Positions 13,601 through 26,484 are shown, numbered from the stretch's first letter. The stretch is 64,000 nt of DNA from Penelope pileata (GCA_013396635.1 WBMW01000595.1:99803-163802); one strand, 5' to 3'. Numbers and translations: made by a program. The notes: generated from the sequence alone by a model not told the origin.

Positions 13601-15715
13601 GAGAGCTGCTGCTACACACACTGCCCTGCTTCTGACCAAATTTGTTTTGCTGGGGGCCCTGCCAGTGCACAGATCCAAATGAAAGCTGACGGAAGAAACT
13701 TCAAGAAGAATACATCCAGGGTAAAAACCATGGTTTTTCTGGATCTTACCACCCAGGATGTACATGGGAACAATGTTAATTTGTGCTTCAGATCTTTGGC
13801 ATCTCACATAGTAAAAATAATGAGAGTGGTAAAAAACTGAAGGAAGATGTAATTACACGGCAGCCTGCAAGGCAGAAGCATCATGAGCCCAGGAACTTTT
13901 GACATAATTCTTCCCAACAGAATAGCTTACCAGGGACTCGGTGACCTCTTGAAAGAGAGATTTTTGTCACCGCAGCCGCTGCCCACACAGACAGACTGCT
14001 TCTGGGGGCCTCGAGAGGATTCAGCTCAACAGAAGCTACAGTAAGATCAAGGCTCAGTTCAGGGTAAGTTAAATCTCTGCAGGCAGAAGAAGATAATGTG
14101 ATTTCTTCAAGTTCCTAGCTTTCAGTTTTCAAATCATATATATATATATCATATCTTCCTACACTCCACTGCTTAAGCAAAATATATCACTGAACTTAGA
14201 AAAAATATCTACAGCCTAGCTTCTACAGTTTTAGAATATTCGGATCACCGTAACATTTTCTTTTCAAATTTAAATTCTTTGCTTCCAAGAAAAAAAAAAA
14301 AAAAAAGATGTTGACAGGCCCTTTACAGGAGGCAGGCAGCAGTCCCACTGCAGAGCCTGTCCCTGGGAACAAAGCAGCATGAAACACAAGTACCCAGATT
14401 CTGCACTAAGCCCATCAAGCACAGCTTCAGCTACAACACCCATTAATTTTAAATTAACTGCATTCTCTACACTATTTTCTACCTATTGTTTTCTAGCTTT
14501 ATGTACAATTATTTACAAATGGTATGACTTGCACACCTAGAGCAAATACCTAAGTGCATGCATTCACATGCTCAATAATGTATTCCTCACACAAAGCACT
14601 CATTTCATTTCACACGTGCCTGTATTGAAGAGGAATGAAACATCTGTTCACAACAGTAATGAGGCAAAAGAAAGTTTCCTGAATTTCCTCAGCATTCTTT
14701 GGCATGAATGTACATCAGTTTATACCTGCGGTGTGTCATTACAGCCGAAGAAATTCAACACGTTTAACCTGCGTTGATTATTTCATATATGCTTCATAAT
14801 AAGAACTTCAACAGACAGAATGTTGCCTAATTCATTTTCATTTGAAATGGAATTTTAAATCCTTTCTTCGCTCTTAAATACCTTCTCAAGTAATGTCGCA
14901 AAGTTTTCCTTGGAAATGCATTCTGTGGGGCTTTAACAGTAGGTAAATCTTTGTCCTGTGTAGCTACTGTCTTCACGCAGAGAATTCCCATTCCCATGAA
15001 TATGTTACAAGTATGTTTACGCTAAGCACCTGAAAGAAGTCCGAGCGTCCTCGTGGAGTTTTGTGATTGACTAAAAGGTGCAAAAGAAGGCAGCCTCACT
15101 GCTCAAACCAAGAGCTTCCTCTGCCTCCCTTCCACCACCAAACACCTGGACTGCGTTAGGCCATGGTCAGGGATGTAAACTGACAAAAAGATAATTCCAC
15201 CAGAACAACAAATAGTTTCAGTGTGGCAACCTGCATCAACTGAGCACTACAAATTAAGAGTCCTCCTTGTCAAACAAGGACGACAAACAGCAAACCACTG
15301 TGTGCAGTGGCAAAGAGCTTCTGGATACCTGCACCTTTGTCAGATTCAGTGCTCTAGAAACCATTACCAACAGTGTGCTTACCTAAAAAGCAATGCTTAT
15401 AAAGACAGATTGTATCTCTTCAGACCCACTGCTATAAAGGACGTGCCAGTGTTCAGACACCCAAGCACCTTGTCAGGTGTGGAACGCAAAGAGCAATGTC
15501 TTCAAGTTAAATGACAATTCAGAGCCATTTTCTCGATAAATTCCCCCCCTCAAATCGAGAATTGAATCCTGAGAAAAAAACACTGGTAGCAGCAGCGAAG
15601 CAGGACCACGTTAGGGTCAGAGATTACACAACTGTGGGGAAAATACGCTGCCAGCTGGGGAAATGCCATTAAAGACAGGAAGGGAAAAAGGAATAATAAG
15701 TCTCTATAGCATCGT
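7615..15715. other. Unique non-coding sequence
   Basis: No gene or young mobile element is seen. The stretch holds small simple runs, including an A run near 12241-12254, a TA run near 14140 and an A17 run at 14290-14306. It also holds two short local duplications: 'cgattccgtgct' twice near 11332-11355, and 'taaatcatacagg' twice near 9976-10004. Open frames are all about 100 codons or shorter and none is recognisable. The opening bases (7615-7760) faintly recall a decayed DNA-transposon end, but not enough to call. Confidence 0.6.
14290..14306. repeat. Poly(A) run
   Basis: Seventeen consecutive A bases with no retrocopy recognisable on the 5' side. Simple sequence only. Confidence 0.8.
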
Positions 15716-15851
15716 NNNNNNNNNNNNNNNNNNNNNNNNNNNNNNNNNNNNNNNNNNNNNNNNNNNNNNNNNNNNNNNNNNNNNNNNNNNNNNNNNNNNN
15801 NNNNNNNNNNNNNNNNNNNNNNNNNNNNNNNNNNNNNNNNNNNNNNNNNNN
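15716..15851. other. Assembly gap (136 N)
   Basis: A run of 136 undetermined bases. Any apparent open frame crossing it is meaningless. The left edge is AT-rich ordinary sequence, and no repeat visibly spans the gap. Confidence 0.99.
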
Positions 15852-16284
15852 AGCAATTCTCCATTAGTGCTTCAAGACCCTTTCAGCAATCAGTGAAATG
15901 TTAATTTTCGTTCCTTTCCACACAGTCATAAGGAGGCTAATTTTCGGTGACAGGTTAACAATAAATAATTTAAAATTTTGTCAAGACTGTATGGGCTTTC
16001 TGACTGCCTACGTAGTCATTTGACAACTTGAGAAGCAGGAACAAAGCACTGGCAAATTTGACAAATCCTGTGGACGCAGCAAAGAATCAAAGAAAGTGCA
16101 AAAGTAGTCTATAATGATCTAAAACCAAAAGGTACACAAAACAAAATCAGATCTGCCCATCGGACGCAATTATACTGTACAGAAACCTGAGACAGGGCTT
16201 GCCTTGCCAGGCTGACATTGCAAGGCCATGAGGTTTTAGGATGCAGCTGGAATCTAGGAATTTGAGGCAATACACACCATAAAT
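15852..16284. other. Unique non-coding sequence between gap and CR1 copy A
   Basis: AT-rich sequence without recognisable content. Similarity to CR1 begins around 16285, so this segment is the flank into which a 5'-truncated CR1 inserted. Confidence 0.5.
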
Positions 16285-16868
16285 GTGTGCTACAGGCTAC
16301 CTGATCACGAGGAGGAAGTTGATGAGGCCTTCTACAAGTGGCTGGAAGTAGCCTGATGATCCCGGGCACTGGTCCTTATGGGGGACCTTAATCATCTGGA
16401 CATCTGTTGGATAAGCAACATGGCCAGGCCCACGTGGTCCAGACAGTTCCTGCAACGCACTGAAGATAACTTTCTGACGCAGGTGACAGAGGAGCCAATG
16501 AGGCGGAGCATGCTACTGAACATTGTTCTTACTGACAAGGAAGGGCTAGTTAGGGATATGAACATTGGGGGCAGCTTGGGATGCGGCAGTCGTGAGATGG
16601 TGCAGTTGAGGATCTTCTGTGGAAGAAGTAAAGCAGTCAGTAGGATTGCTATGCTGAACATACGGAGAGCCAACTTCGACCACTTCCCCGATCTACTTGG
16701 AAGTATCCCATGGGCTAGAGTGTTAGAAGGTAAGGGGGGGGCTGTGAGAGCTGGTCAACGTTTAAACAGCACTTCTGAGCTCAGGATCAGTGTGTACCCA
16801 AAAACAAGAAATCAGGGAAAGGTGGCAGGAGACCTGTGTGGATGAGCAAGGAGCTCATGCATAAACTC
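16285..16868 (+). pseudogene. CR1 ORF2 endonuclease-domain remnant
   Basis: Translating from about 16290 gives the C-terminal part of the apurinic-type endonuclease domain of CR1 ORF2. The conserved 'LMGDLNHLDICW' segment starts near 16377 and is followed by the run ending in 'SRFLQ'-like, 'DNFLTQV' and 'GSLGCGSREMVQLRI'. In active LINE endonucleases the penultimate conserved stretch carries a 'SDH' triad; here the corresponding position reads 'GSREM', so the catalytic Ser-Asp-His is lost. Two stop codons in tandem precede the methionine near 16378, and the open part runs 155 codons to about 16845. The remnant then ends abruptly where the sequence jumps to reverse transcriptase. It is non-functional. 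Confidence 0.85.
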
Positions 16869-16904
16869 AAAGGGAAGAGTCTTCAGTCTTTCAGTCCCCA
16901 GTCT

Positions 16905-18225
16905 TCAAAAAGGGCAAGATGGACAACCCAGAAAACTGCAGCCTCACCTCTATCCCTGGAAAGGGGATGGAGCAGCTTGTGCTGGATGCCATCTCCAAGC
17001 AAGGGGAAGAGCAGAAGGGGATCAGGAGGAGTCAGCATGGATTGAGCAAGGGGCAATGGTGCTGGCCCCAGCTGGCAGCCTGCTGTGATGTCAGCAGCAG
17101 CTGGGAGATGGGGGGAGAGCAGTGGCTGTTGGGCACCTTGGCTTCAGCAAGGCGTCTGAGCCTGTCTGCCAGCACCTGGTTGTGATGGAGCTGAGCAAGT
17201 GTGGGACAGAGGAGTGGGCGGTGAGGTGGGCTGAGCAGTGGCTGAGTGGCAGAGCTGCGAGGGCTGGGATCAGCAGCCCAGAGTCTCGTTGGAGGCTGTC
17301 CCTAGCGGTGTTCCCCAGGGGTCGGGGCTGGCTCCGCTCTTGTTCCCCATCTTCCTCAGGGCCCTGGACGAGGGGACAGAGCCCAGCCTCAGCAAGTTTG
17401 CTGATGGGACACAGGTGGGAGGAGTGGCTGGGGCAGCAGAAGGCCGTGCTGCCACTGAGGCAGAGCTGGGCAGGCTGAGAGCTGGGCAGAGAGGAAGCTG
17501 CTGAGGTTCCTGAAGGGCAAGGGCAGAGTCCTGCCCCTGGGGAGGAAGAAGCGCCTGCATCAGTGCAGGTTGGGGGCTGAGGTGCTGGAGAGGAGCTCTG
17601 CAGAGAAGGAGCTGGGGGTGCTGGTGGGCACGGGGTTGTCCCTGAGGCAGCAGTGTGGCCTGGTGGCCAAGAAGGCCCCTGGGATGGTGGGGTGCATTGC
17701 AAAGAGCGTGGGCAGCAGGGCGAGGGAGGGGATGGTCCCCCTCTGCTGTGCCCTGGGGAGGCCTCAGCTGGAGCCCTGTGTCCAGTGCTGGGCTCCCCAG
17801 TGCACCAAAGGCAGGGATCTGCTGGAGAGAGTGCATGGGAGGGCCCCAAAGATGCTTGGGGGCCTGGAGCATCTCCCTTGTGAGGAAAGGCTGAGAGCCA
17901 CGGGGCTGTTCAGCCTAGAGGAGACTGAGAAGGGATGTGACCAATGTCTATAAATATCTCAAGTGTAGCAGGCAAAGGGATGAGGTCAGGCTCTTCTCAG
18001 TGGTGTGCAGAGATAGGACAAGGGGCAATGGCCACAAACTGGAACCCAGGCAGTTCCCCATCAACATGCCTAAGAACTTCTTCCCGGTGCGGGTGCCGGA
18101 GCCCTGGCCCAGGCTGCCCAGAGAGGTGGTGGAGTCTCCTTCTCTGGAGATATCCCAGCCCCGTCTGGACGCCTGCCTGTGTGACCTGCTGGAGGGAACT
18201 GCTTTGGCAGGGGGTTGGGCTCAGT
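16905..18225 (+). pseudogene. CR1 ORF2 reverse-transcriptase remnant (copy A)
   Basis: The remnant begins inside the conserved 'FKKGK' to 'SLTSIPGK' segment of the CR1 reverse transcriptase, after an internal deletion. It continues through the palm to the C-terminal region ('EVVESPSLEI' near 18124). The protein is spread over three frames: 'LGFSKAS' near 17140, 'SGVPQGSGLAP' near 17310, and 'SSAEKELGVLV' near 17595. There are therefore at least two frameshifts. Motif A, usually with an aspartate before 'FSKAF', here reads 'LGFSKA'. Motif C, usually 'FADD', reads 'FADG' (17397-17408). Both catalytic aspartates are gone. Copy B carries the same changes. Confidence 0.88.
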
Positions 18226-18267
18226 CTCTAGAGGTCCCTTCCAACTGCTACAATTCTGTGAGATTCT

Positions 18268-21200
18268 CTGGGTCTGTGACTTCTGTTTTACAGAGAAGGG
18301 AAAGGGTTGTAGCCAAACAACATCAGCAGCTCCTCCCAACAATTTCACTAGAGGCTCTCCTGCAAGATCTGTCATTAAGTATATACGATATTGCTGCATC
18401 ACAAATCCTGGTATATTTTCTACCTGCTTTGAAAGGTATTTTTTCCTGTGCTGTGTAAACATGGGCTCAGTGGTGTAACCATTTCAAGTATCAATCTTCC
18501 CTTACATTGAATTCCAAACTACAGCCATTCTTTATTGAAATGCTAAAGATTTAGTCTCTACTACCTTTCAAGGCTTCTCCTGCAGCTGTACTGAGAGTCA
18601 GCATCATCTCTGTCGGATGATTCACATTTTGCTTCAGAGCTGACTCCATCCGTTCATAATAATTGATGTTTTATATATACAGGGCATCTGTTGACTGACT
18701 GGCAGAAACATTCATTTCTGGTGTCCCATGATGCGTATTTTTAAAAATAATTTCTCATATTCAAAATGAGCAGCTAACTACAACAATAGAGGAAAACCAA
18801 CCATGTCACATACTACATTCTTTTTAATTAAAAAATCTTTGGATTTTATTGGAAGACCTCAGCATTTTCTTAACCAAGAAGGATAATGAGAATGGTTGCT
18901 TTCTTTTGTATAATTGAAAATATCGTGCTAACTTTTTCATATCTCTTTATCCTAAAGCACGCTTCTCTGAACAGGTCTACGAATAAGGATTTCAAATTTT
19001 ATTCACACAAGCACATGCAACATTTTCTCTCTTTAATTATCAAATCATTCTCAATTTGGTATTTCTTAAAGCAGAAGTCTTCTGTCTTTTCACAGTCTCT
19101 GGAGATTTTCTCTCCTCTGCCATCATCTAATAATGTTTCAATCACTTTTAAACTCACTTGCACAGTACTTTTGTAGCTTGTGAAATAGCATGTGCAGAAC
19201 CTGAAACTATAAGGTTCTGTAAAACAGTAACATCTGAGACAGTAAAACTGGTCACTGTATGAAGCCAAGCCCAGGTTTGTATTCACTACAACTTATCTTA
19301 ACTAAAGCCAATATCCTTCCACTAATGACAGAAAAATAAAAATGGGCAATCAACACTGATAAACCACTACTTAGTTCAGAACTTCATTTAGAAGAATTTT
19401 AGTGAGGGAAGAAAGAAGTCTAACTGATTTTCAAGCCAATCAAACTCCAAGTACCAAAGCATTGATATGGTGCTTCATATTATATATTTTCTTGACCATG
19501 GAATCTTTCACCTACTCCTTGCTGCTCTTTTTTTCTATGAAATTCCAGTAAGCAGATAAATACTGGCAATACAAAAACACCTTTCTGAACAATGCAACAA
19601 TTAATTGTGTCTCTTCTAGCATAGCTCGAAGATTTTGAAAATAAATTTATAGGATAAGCTCCACGTGTCGATCCAAGAGGACAAATTCTGAAGAAAGCAT
19701 CCACACATCTCTGCATTTGTGTATATTATGAAATGCATTTGCATTTTAGAAATAATAGAATGGTAGCAATAATCCAGCAGGCCACTGTAATACCTGATGT
19801 GATTTAAATCATGGTGGTGGTGGCGTGGAGGGAAGTTATGGAAGAGAACTACATGTGGGACAGGAATAACTAGCTGTGCAAACAGATACAAGAACAACTG
19901 GGTAGGTATGTTCTACAGAGAAGAATCTAATCCATCATAAACTGCATATAAATCAGCCTGCTGTGAAAAAGGCACACACTCTGTCTGGACAGAGAAGCAG
20001 AGCCCTTCTGTGGCAATGGAAGGATCTTCTTAAGCAGCTCATCCTTTCCTCTCTGACTTTGCATTAAGACACTCAAGCAATGTGTCACTGCATCTCAGCT
20101 GGGAGATACAACTACCAGCAAAGGGACTGTACCTTCTTAAACTGCCTTTGGCTGCTCCTGAATATTTAAAAACTGCTGCTCTGTTTCAGTGCAAACACAA
20201 GGAGAGGAAAAAAAAATAAGCAACATTAAGTTCAGTTATTTACTTTTGGCCCTTTGTAGTTGAAGTTATTCACAAGGTAAGAGTTGATAAAGAAAGATTT
20301 CCTAAAAGCTTCTTGACTTAGACTGCTTGATTACTTTTCCAACCAGCTCCAGTGCAAAGTCAAATATGTAACCTGAAATCAACATTTTAAATTCACCCAC
20401 TTGGCTTTGCACTGAAATTGTGTAAGAGGCTATAGCTGCTTAGAAGTGAGTGAAAGACTGGTAACCTCATAAATGACAGGAGGCTTGGGAATTCAACGTA
20501 CTCCAGCTGCTGAGCCAGCTCTTACACGATCAAGGGTCTCCAGGTACGTGCTACAATTGGTCTGAAGTTGTACTAAGTATTGGTGTACATCTACTTTTAG
20601 CCCTCCTTTTGTATTCCCTTTTTCAAACTGTCCATTTTGGATGCACTTCTACGTGCTATTACTGGTCCTAAAAAGCAGAAGGAGCAACAGCTGAGATGTA
20701 AACTCTGGGAGGAAGTTTCTGAACTGAATATTGTGTTCTTGCATCTGCAACAATTTTGTCCCTAATGATACTAACCTCCCCTACAAAGCTACGAAGTCTC
20801 TTGGCATGCAGATTCTCTGTACCAGCTGTAAAAGACTTTTCAAGAAATTGGACATGAAGATTAGCAGCTACAAGATAACAGTACACAATTTCACAGGTAC
20901 TCAATTATGACACCTGTGTATACGTATTTAACACTGTGAGAGACACCTTATTCTTGTTTTGATTATAAGGAATCAGCACTGTTCCAGCTCCTGGGATCAC
21001 ACACAGCTCATAGCCCATGGGAACGCCGTAAGCCTCATGCTCAATCTATTCAGTTGAACAACTAGAGCTTTGGCTCTGCAAATTGCTTAGGCTCCAATTC
21101 GGCATGCTGACTGGCCTCACATGACTCCTTATTCAACTGCAAATGGTTAATTAGCACTAACAACTTTACTGAAGCAACTAAACAAAATCATAAATGAATA

Positions 21201-24200
21201 TTTACATTCACTGTTAAACTTCCAGGTTTGTTCATATAGAAATTATATTTACATTACCTTACATAAATAAAGGTAGAATTGGATATATCTCACTGGGGAT
21301 GTATAACATGGAGCTTTGCGTATTGTCCCCCATCTTTTCTGGAAAATCAGGAGTACTTCCTTTTCTAAGATCATCAAGAACAAAAAAGAGCTGTCTGCAC
21401 AGACAACCATAAGTATACAGTAATAAAGCAACACCAAAATACTCCAGTACTGCTTGATCAAAATCTCTGAGCCTGTTCACCTACCCGCTGCCATTTGCAG
21501 CATCATGTACTGGATGTGCACTAAAACCTTCTGAGAAAGGCTGAAATTAAAGGAGTTATTAAGGGAAAGAAGGGTTGTGATACACCAGAATGGCACATTA
21601 TTTCTCTAATCATAAAATCAAAAAAATATTCACTTTGAAGAGTAAAGTAAAAGCCTTTACTTGGATCTGTCCCAGCGCCATTCAGGGAGACTTACAGTTT
21701 CAGACTGATTCTGAGTTTCTTTTCATAATGTGCTTTTTTCCCCCCTAACATTTGTATTTTCTTGCTTGACTTTAATTAACTTTGTTCTGTGCTCATAAAC
21801 TTGGAGAGGATTTTCTCTAAGCTCTTACATCTCTAGTCTGTATTAAGATATTTTAAGCTTTAAACCTCTGGTAAATTTAATGGATTTAAAGCATTCTACA
21901 AAGACTGAAACATGCCAGCAAAATGCACCCAAGCTGAACACCGTTGCACAAACTTTCTATTTGATACAATTTAAAACTTATTTTAGGATAACTTAAGAAC
22001 CTGAGCAGGTCCAATCACAACAAAAATGCTCTTTATTTCCTATTGAGTAAAATGAAGCTGGGAAAGGATGGGGAGTACAGGGGATGAAACAGGAAGAGCT
22101 AATGCTAACCAACGCATAAAAGTACTGCAGAAAATACAAGGTCTACTTCATAGAAAGAGCTTTTTGAGTCCATTAAACACACTGGGAAAAAAAACATTAT
22201 AAACACAAATGTAACAACAGTAATAGTTGCATGTGATTGTTTCAAAACAAGCACAGACATTTCAGAGAAGAGATGTTTCTGTGTGGCATATGGTTGACCT
22301 GACCTAAAAAAATTCCTCTCTAAAATATCTGCATTACTATTATTTCAAAATATACGCTCTATCTGTAGTGACAGAGCAGTTCTTTTCTACTTGCTGTCTA
22401 ATCGATACGGCACTAATAGTGCCTCCTTAAGCATTACTTTCTCTCCTAGAGATATTGGTTTTTCTAGACTATGACATCAGTAATTCCTGCAAATTCCTCT
22501 CTTTTTATCTGGTGCTTCAGGCGGACTGTAAACATGCTCCCTTGCTGTCCCTCCTTTCTGCTCACCTCCTCATCTTTCCCTGTACAGAGATCTCAGACAG
22601 GACAGACAAACCTTAATGGTGGAAATACCAAAGGAACATCTGGCATGAAAGATAAATCTTCCCTGCCCCAAGCGGGAAAGGAGAAAGATGCAGACCTTGA
22701 GGAGGAACTCCACACGCAGATTTGGAATCACATTCACCCTTCAAGCAATACTTTCAGCCCTTCTCCTCCTTGCAAGGATGCACTGCTCTTCCTTATTAGT
22801 ATGCTAAGGCCTGACTCCCTCTCCCTTACTTTGATATCAACATTGATGAAGGAACACAAGTAATGCTGAAATGGAATTTGATCTTCTAACATCTCTACTC
22901 TCCGAGGTAACCACAGACAATTCGTGACTTTCACCTATGAGCCTATCATTTAGAAAGGAGCCATCAGACCATACTAATCCAAATGTTGTATTATGTGAGT
23001 ATTAATATCTAACTTAAAATGTCACCTTTCTAAAAAACACACTACAGTTATCCATCTTCTTCCAAATGTAAAACTGACATCCTAAATCGAGCGACCTGGT
23101 CAGTGCTGGCATACGGGAATAAAGCTCTGTGCACACAAAGCAGCTGTGTCAGAGACGTGGAGGAAGGCGGTGCTACCTGTTCGAGCTTTGTGCTTATTTG
23201 GTAAGTCTTGTCTGTTATGGTAACTCATTTGAACAAAGAGTTCAGTGGTAAAAACACTGCCTCCTGAGATGACTCTTGTTACATTAAGGTGGTACCGAGC
23301 AGAATTAAATTTCTCAGGAATTGAAATGGACTGGCAGAGGATACACAGTTAATAATTTTTCTTTTTAAATTCTGTGAGCCTACATCTGCTGTTAAAAGAC
23401 ATGTTAGGATCCCGATTTCAAGACAAGAAAAAGAATCTGCTTTCTTCTCCCTGATCCTCTCAGATTTCAGCTGGTATCCAAACAGACAGAAGGGGCAGAC
23501 CAGCGCTCCTGCTGATGCTGGTAAAGCTCCTGCCCTCCAGTGATACCACATGAAGGCTGGGAGAAGCCAGAAGCCATCGCTCGGAAACCACAGCAGGCTT
23601 TACGACATTTCCTCACAATTACTCAGCGAGGAGGCTGGTGCTCCAGACATGGCTTTTGACATGCATCAGTGCATCTCAGAGCAAGGTGAGCACTCACAGC
23701 TGAGAAGCCTACACCCTCTGCAGGGACTGCTGCTGGAAAAGACAAGCTTCAGCTTTCAGTGAAGGCAGTGGCTGACTTAATCATGGAGAGAAGAATGCAT
23801 AAATGAACCCCCCACTTACGCAGCCTGCCAGTCCTAATTTGGTTTCTTCACAGTGCCTTTATGCCACTTCAGCCTTTCCCTCCTCTCTTTGAAAAGCAGT
23901 AGAGACAATGTCATTCTGGCCTTGTTTCAAGTAGATTTTTGAATGGGTCCCGAAAGCTTGCTGGTGTGAAAGCAATATGCCTTGCCCTCTGGATATACAG
24001 AGTTGGGGCTTTCAATCAAAAAGATTTGAAAGCTGTAATGTTGTTACTGTATTCTCACTGTAAGATCTCATTTAGCAGACCTATATAATTTTGCTCTGAG
24101 GGACCTCTGGGCTGACTCAGCAACAAAAGAAAAACTTTGTCACTGGCCTTCTATGCGGACACTTAAAGTTCCCAAGTTTGGAAATACGAGCAAGACGTAA

Positions 24201-25559
24201 GGACAAATAATTTCCACAGTTACTGTGCAGAACACACGTGCTGGCAGTATGGGTAAAGGGATACTGCCAAGGAGAACCAAAGAGAAATTGGAGGTAGATA
24301 GAGCTTTTACACAGATTTTAGCTCCAGCCCACCCACAGCCTCACCAAAAAATTCCTTTCCCCTGATGACCTGAAGACATTCAGTACAAGGATAGGTACTC
24401 TGCTATATTGGGAAGATAAAAAGCCACTTTTGTTCTGAGATTGTTGCTCACCTACAGATCCTCACCTCCACAGCAAACAGAGGTCTTCTAAGACTTTTCA
24501 GCTGGCCTATCCCCACCCACAGAAGCAGCAATTACTGTTTTGCTTTCACTGTTATCTCCAGTGGCATCTATGATCAGATACACAGCCAAAGGAAAGCAAA
24601 GATGTGTAAAATGAGTGCATTTGCATTTGTCTTTTTTCTACCCTTAAGAGGTATAGTTGGGTAGATAGCTCAAAAATCTCAAGCAGTGGGCACAGCATTT
24701 ATTTGCCATGCCTTGTTTTGTCTATTTCTATATTAACTCAACAGCCTTTCTGACATCTCTGTATTATTTTCAAATTCACCTTGCAGGGAACTCTGCGTTC
24801 CTGCGCAATATTTGTGTTACCTTATTCAGATGGTAAGCATGGGACCAGATGCCTCCAGGAACTGCTCTCAGTCACTGGGCACACGGTACCTTTTATGTTT
24901 GGTGAGTGAAACCTCACATTACATCAGCAACATAATTACAGAAAACTGGCTGCTGTTAAAGAGAGGCAACTTGTGTGAGCAGCAGCAGTACTGCCATTCT
25001 GCAGCACAGAGTGAAACCTGTACCAGTGGAGAAGGACACTACTGTAGTTTTCAACACAACGTACCAAGCAGAGTACAAAGTATTCCTGGATGTTTTGCTG
25101 CTGGCTTGTACCAATGTGTCTTTCACAGTTGTCGCGATCTGTAATGGTAATCTCGGTCCATATACAAAGATATTTATAAACTAAAGCTGTCAGGATCGTG
25201 CCTTTTACAGGGTTGCTGATGGATGCAGATTTTGCATGTTGAACATGCTCTACAACCCTGATCCCTGGCACCAGTGCTGCAGTGCAGTGTCCCATGGCAC
25301 ACAGCACTGCCTGCTTTAAACACCCCTAGAGCTCACGACACTGCTGTGGAGGCTCCTCCCAACAGCAACCACTTCCAAATGGGAAATCCAACCAGGAAGC
25401 TTACCAGTTTTTCCATGTTCTCTGGACACAAGCAGAAGGGAAAGTAATCTTAAAACTACTATCTTTAGAGGACAATTCAAATGGGGAATAAAATAGCTAG
25501 GAAAGAAATAGAGATCTCTGCAGGTGTCACTGCAAATATTACGCTATTAGAGAAGCTGA
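18268..25559. other. Unique non-coding sequence
   Basis: No gene, exon or young mobile element is recognised. Open frames reach 130 codons at 22471-22863 (+) and 110 codons at 24812-25144 (+), but neither shows a domain or coding-like conservation that I can judge by eye. The sequence is AT-rich with ordinary short A and T runs. Confidence 0.6.
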
Positions 25560-25870
25560 CAACCTATCTAGACCAGTGCTTTCCAACACCATCTGAGAAG
25601 AAAGGTATGTAACAGAAATAGCAAAGGTCCACAGAAGGGTAACAAAAATGACAAAGATGTTTAGTGGCCTTCCCCATGACCGCACTTGTTTCACTTCAAA
25701 AATTTTAATTTAAACATTTCTTCACAGTGTTCATGATTCCCTTGTGACATTCTGTGCCACAAGTTGTAAGAAAGATATGGAACACAGAGGAATTTTAAAA
25801 CATTAGGTTAATTCCTTATTATGCTATTCTAAATAAAACCAAAGGATATTCAGAAATAGATAAAATGGCA
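25560..25870 (+). mobile_element. Possible ancient CR1-like remnant
   Basis: The stretch 'ggtccacagaagggtaac' followed by 'aaaaatgacaaagat' near 25627-25660 resembles the CR1 ORF2 passage just before the terminal domain. The part near 25720-25800 ('ttcttcacagtg' and later 'tgccacaagttgt') resembles the end of the coding region of old amniote CR1 subfamilies. No open frame survives. The resemblance is weak and from memory, so it could be coincidental. Confidence 0.35.
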
Positions 25871-26268
25871 AGGCATCTAGGCTAAGAAAAATTTCATCCA
25901 AAACTGCATCTCTCTATAATTTAATGTGGGTGGTTTGTTTTCTTTTAATTTTATATTATGCTTTAAAAAACACTTGACACTTTCTTACTGTCACAAAGAA
26001 GATCCTGGACTACAGTGACGGATACTAGTTACTGTGTATGTCAAAAAAGTAAAAATGAAAATTATTTATTTTCACCTACGAGTCACAGCAGTGCCTTATG
26101 CTCTTTTTTCTAAATACAGAAACAACAAACACTGGCCCAAAGAGTTTAGAAGGACAGAAAAGGGGCAAAACTGCAAAAAGGAAGAAACACCATGCCACTG
26201 CCCAAGATTAATGTAGGCCACAGTGTACCCAGACATGCCCTGAACTTTATCACCACGCACGCTATCAT
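25871..26268. other. Unique spacer
   Basis: AT-rich sequence up to the hAT terminus. Nothing is recognised. Confidence 0.5.
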
Positions 26269-26484
26269 CAGGCATCTCCAGCCCCCTGCCCATGGGCCAC
26301 ATGCAGCCCAGCACAGCTCATACTGAGGCCTGTCCCCGGCTGCTGTCCCATCATGGTGGCAGCTCTGTCCCACCAAGCAGACCGGCCCAGCCCTGGGTGT
26401 GCACCCATCGCTCAGCAACAACCAAGCATCGGTGTGCAGCAAGCACTGAGCTGAATCCGAGAGAAAGGGAGGGCGCGGTGCAGT

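Larger units (their letters stand above)
16285..18267 (+). mobile_element. CR1 LINE copy A (5'-truncated, internally deleted, inactive)
   Basis: Non-LTR retrotransposon of the chicken-repeat-1 clade in plus orientation. In order it holds the end of the endonuclease domain (16285-16868), an internal deletion, a reverse-transcriptase remnant (16905-17940), the terminal part of ORF2, and a 3' end with the typical 'gtcccttccaactgc' passage followed by 'attctgtg' near 18253-18260. CR1 copies lack a poly(A) tail and end in short 'attctgtga'-type repeats, which fits. ORF1 and the start of ORF2 are absent, as in most CR1 copies. The coding region is broken by frameshifts. The part at 17052-17916 is unusually GC-rich and almost identical to CR1 copy B at 53106-53970, whereas the flanking parts are not. 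The 3' tail instead matches the minus-strand copy at 41228-41499. Confidence 0.93.

Noticed and set aside
15550..15896. Open frames running through the 136-N gap
   Set aside because: The central residues are undetermined and the frames have no meaning.
17091..17849. 252-codon open frame on the minus strand, repeated at 53145-53903
   Set aside because: It is antisense to the CR1 reverse transcriptase in the GC-rich block, where stop codons are rare, and its product would be serine/proline-rich low complexity. Preservation in both places follows from the shared block, not from coding constraint.
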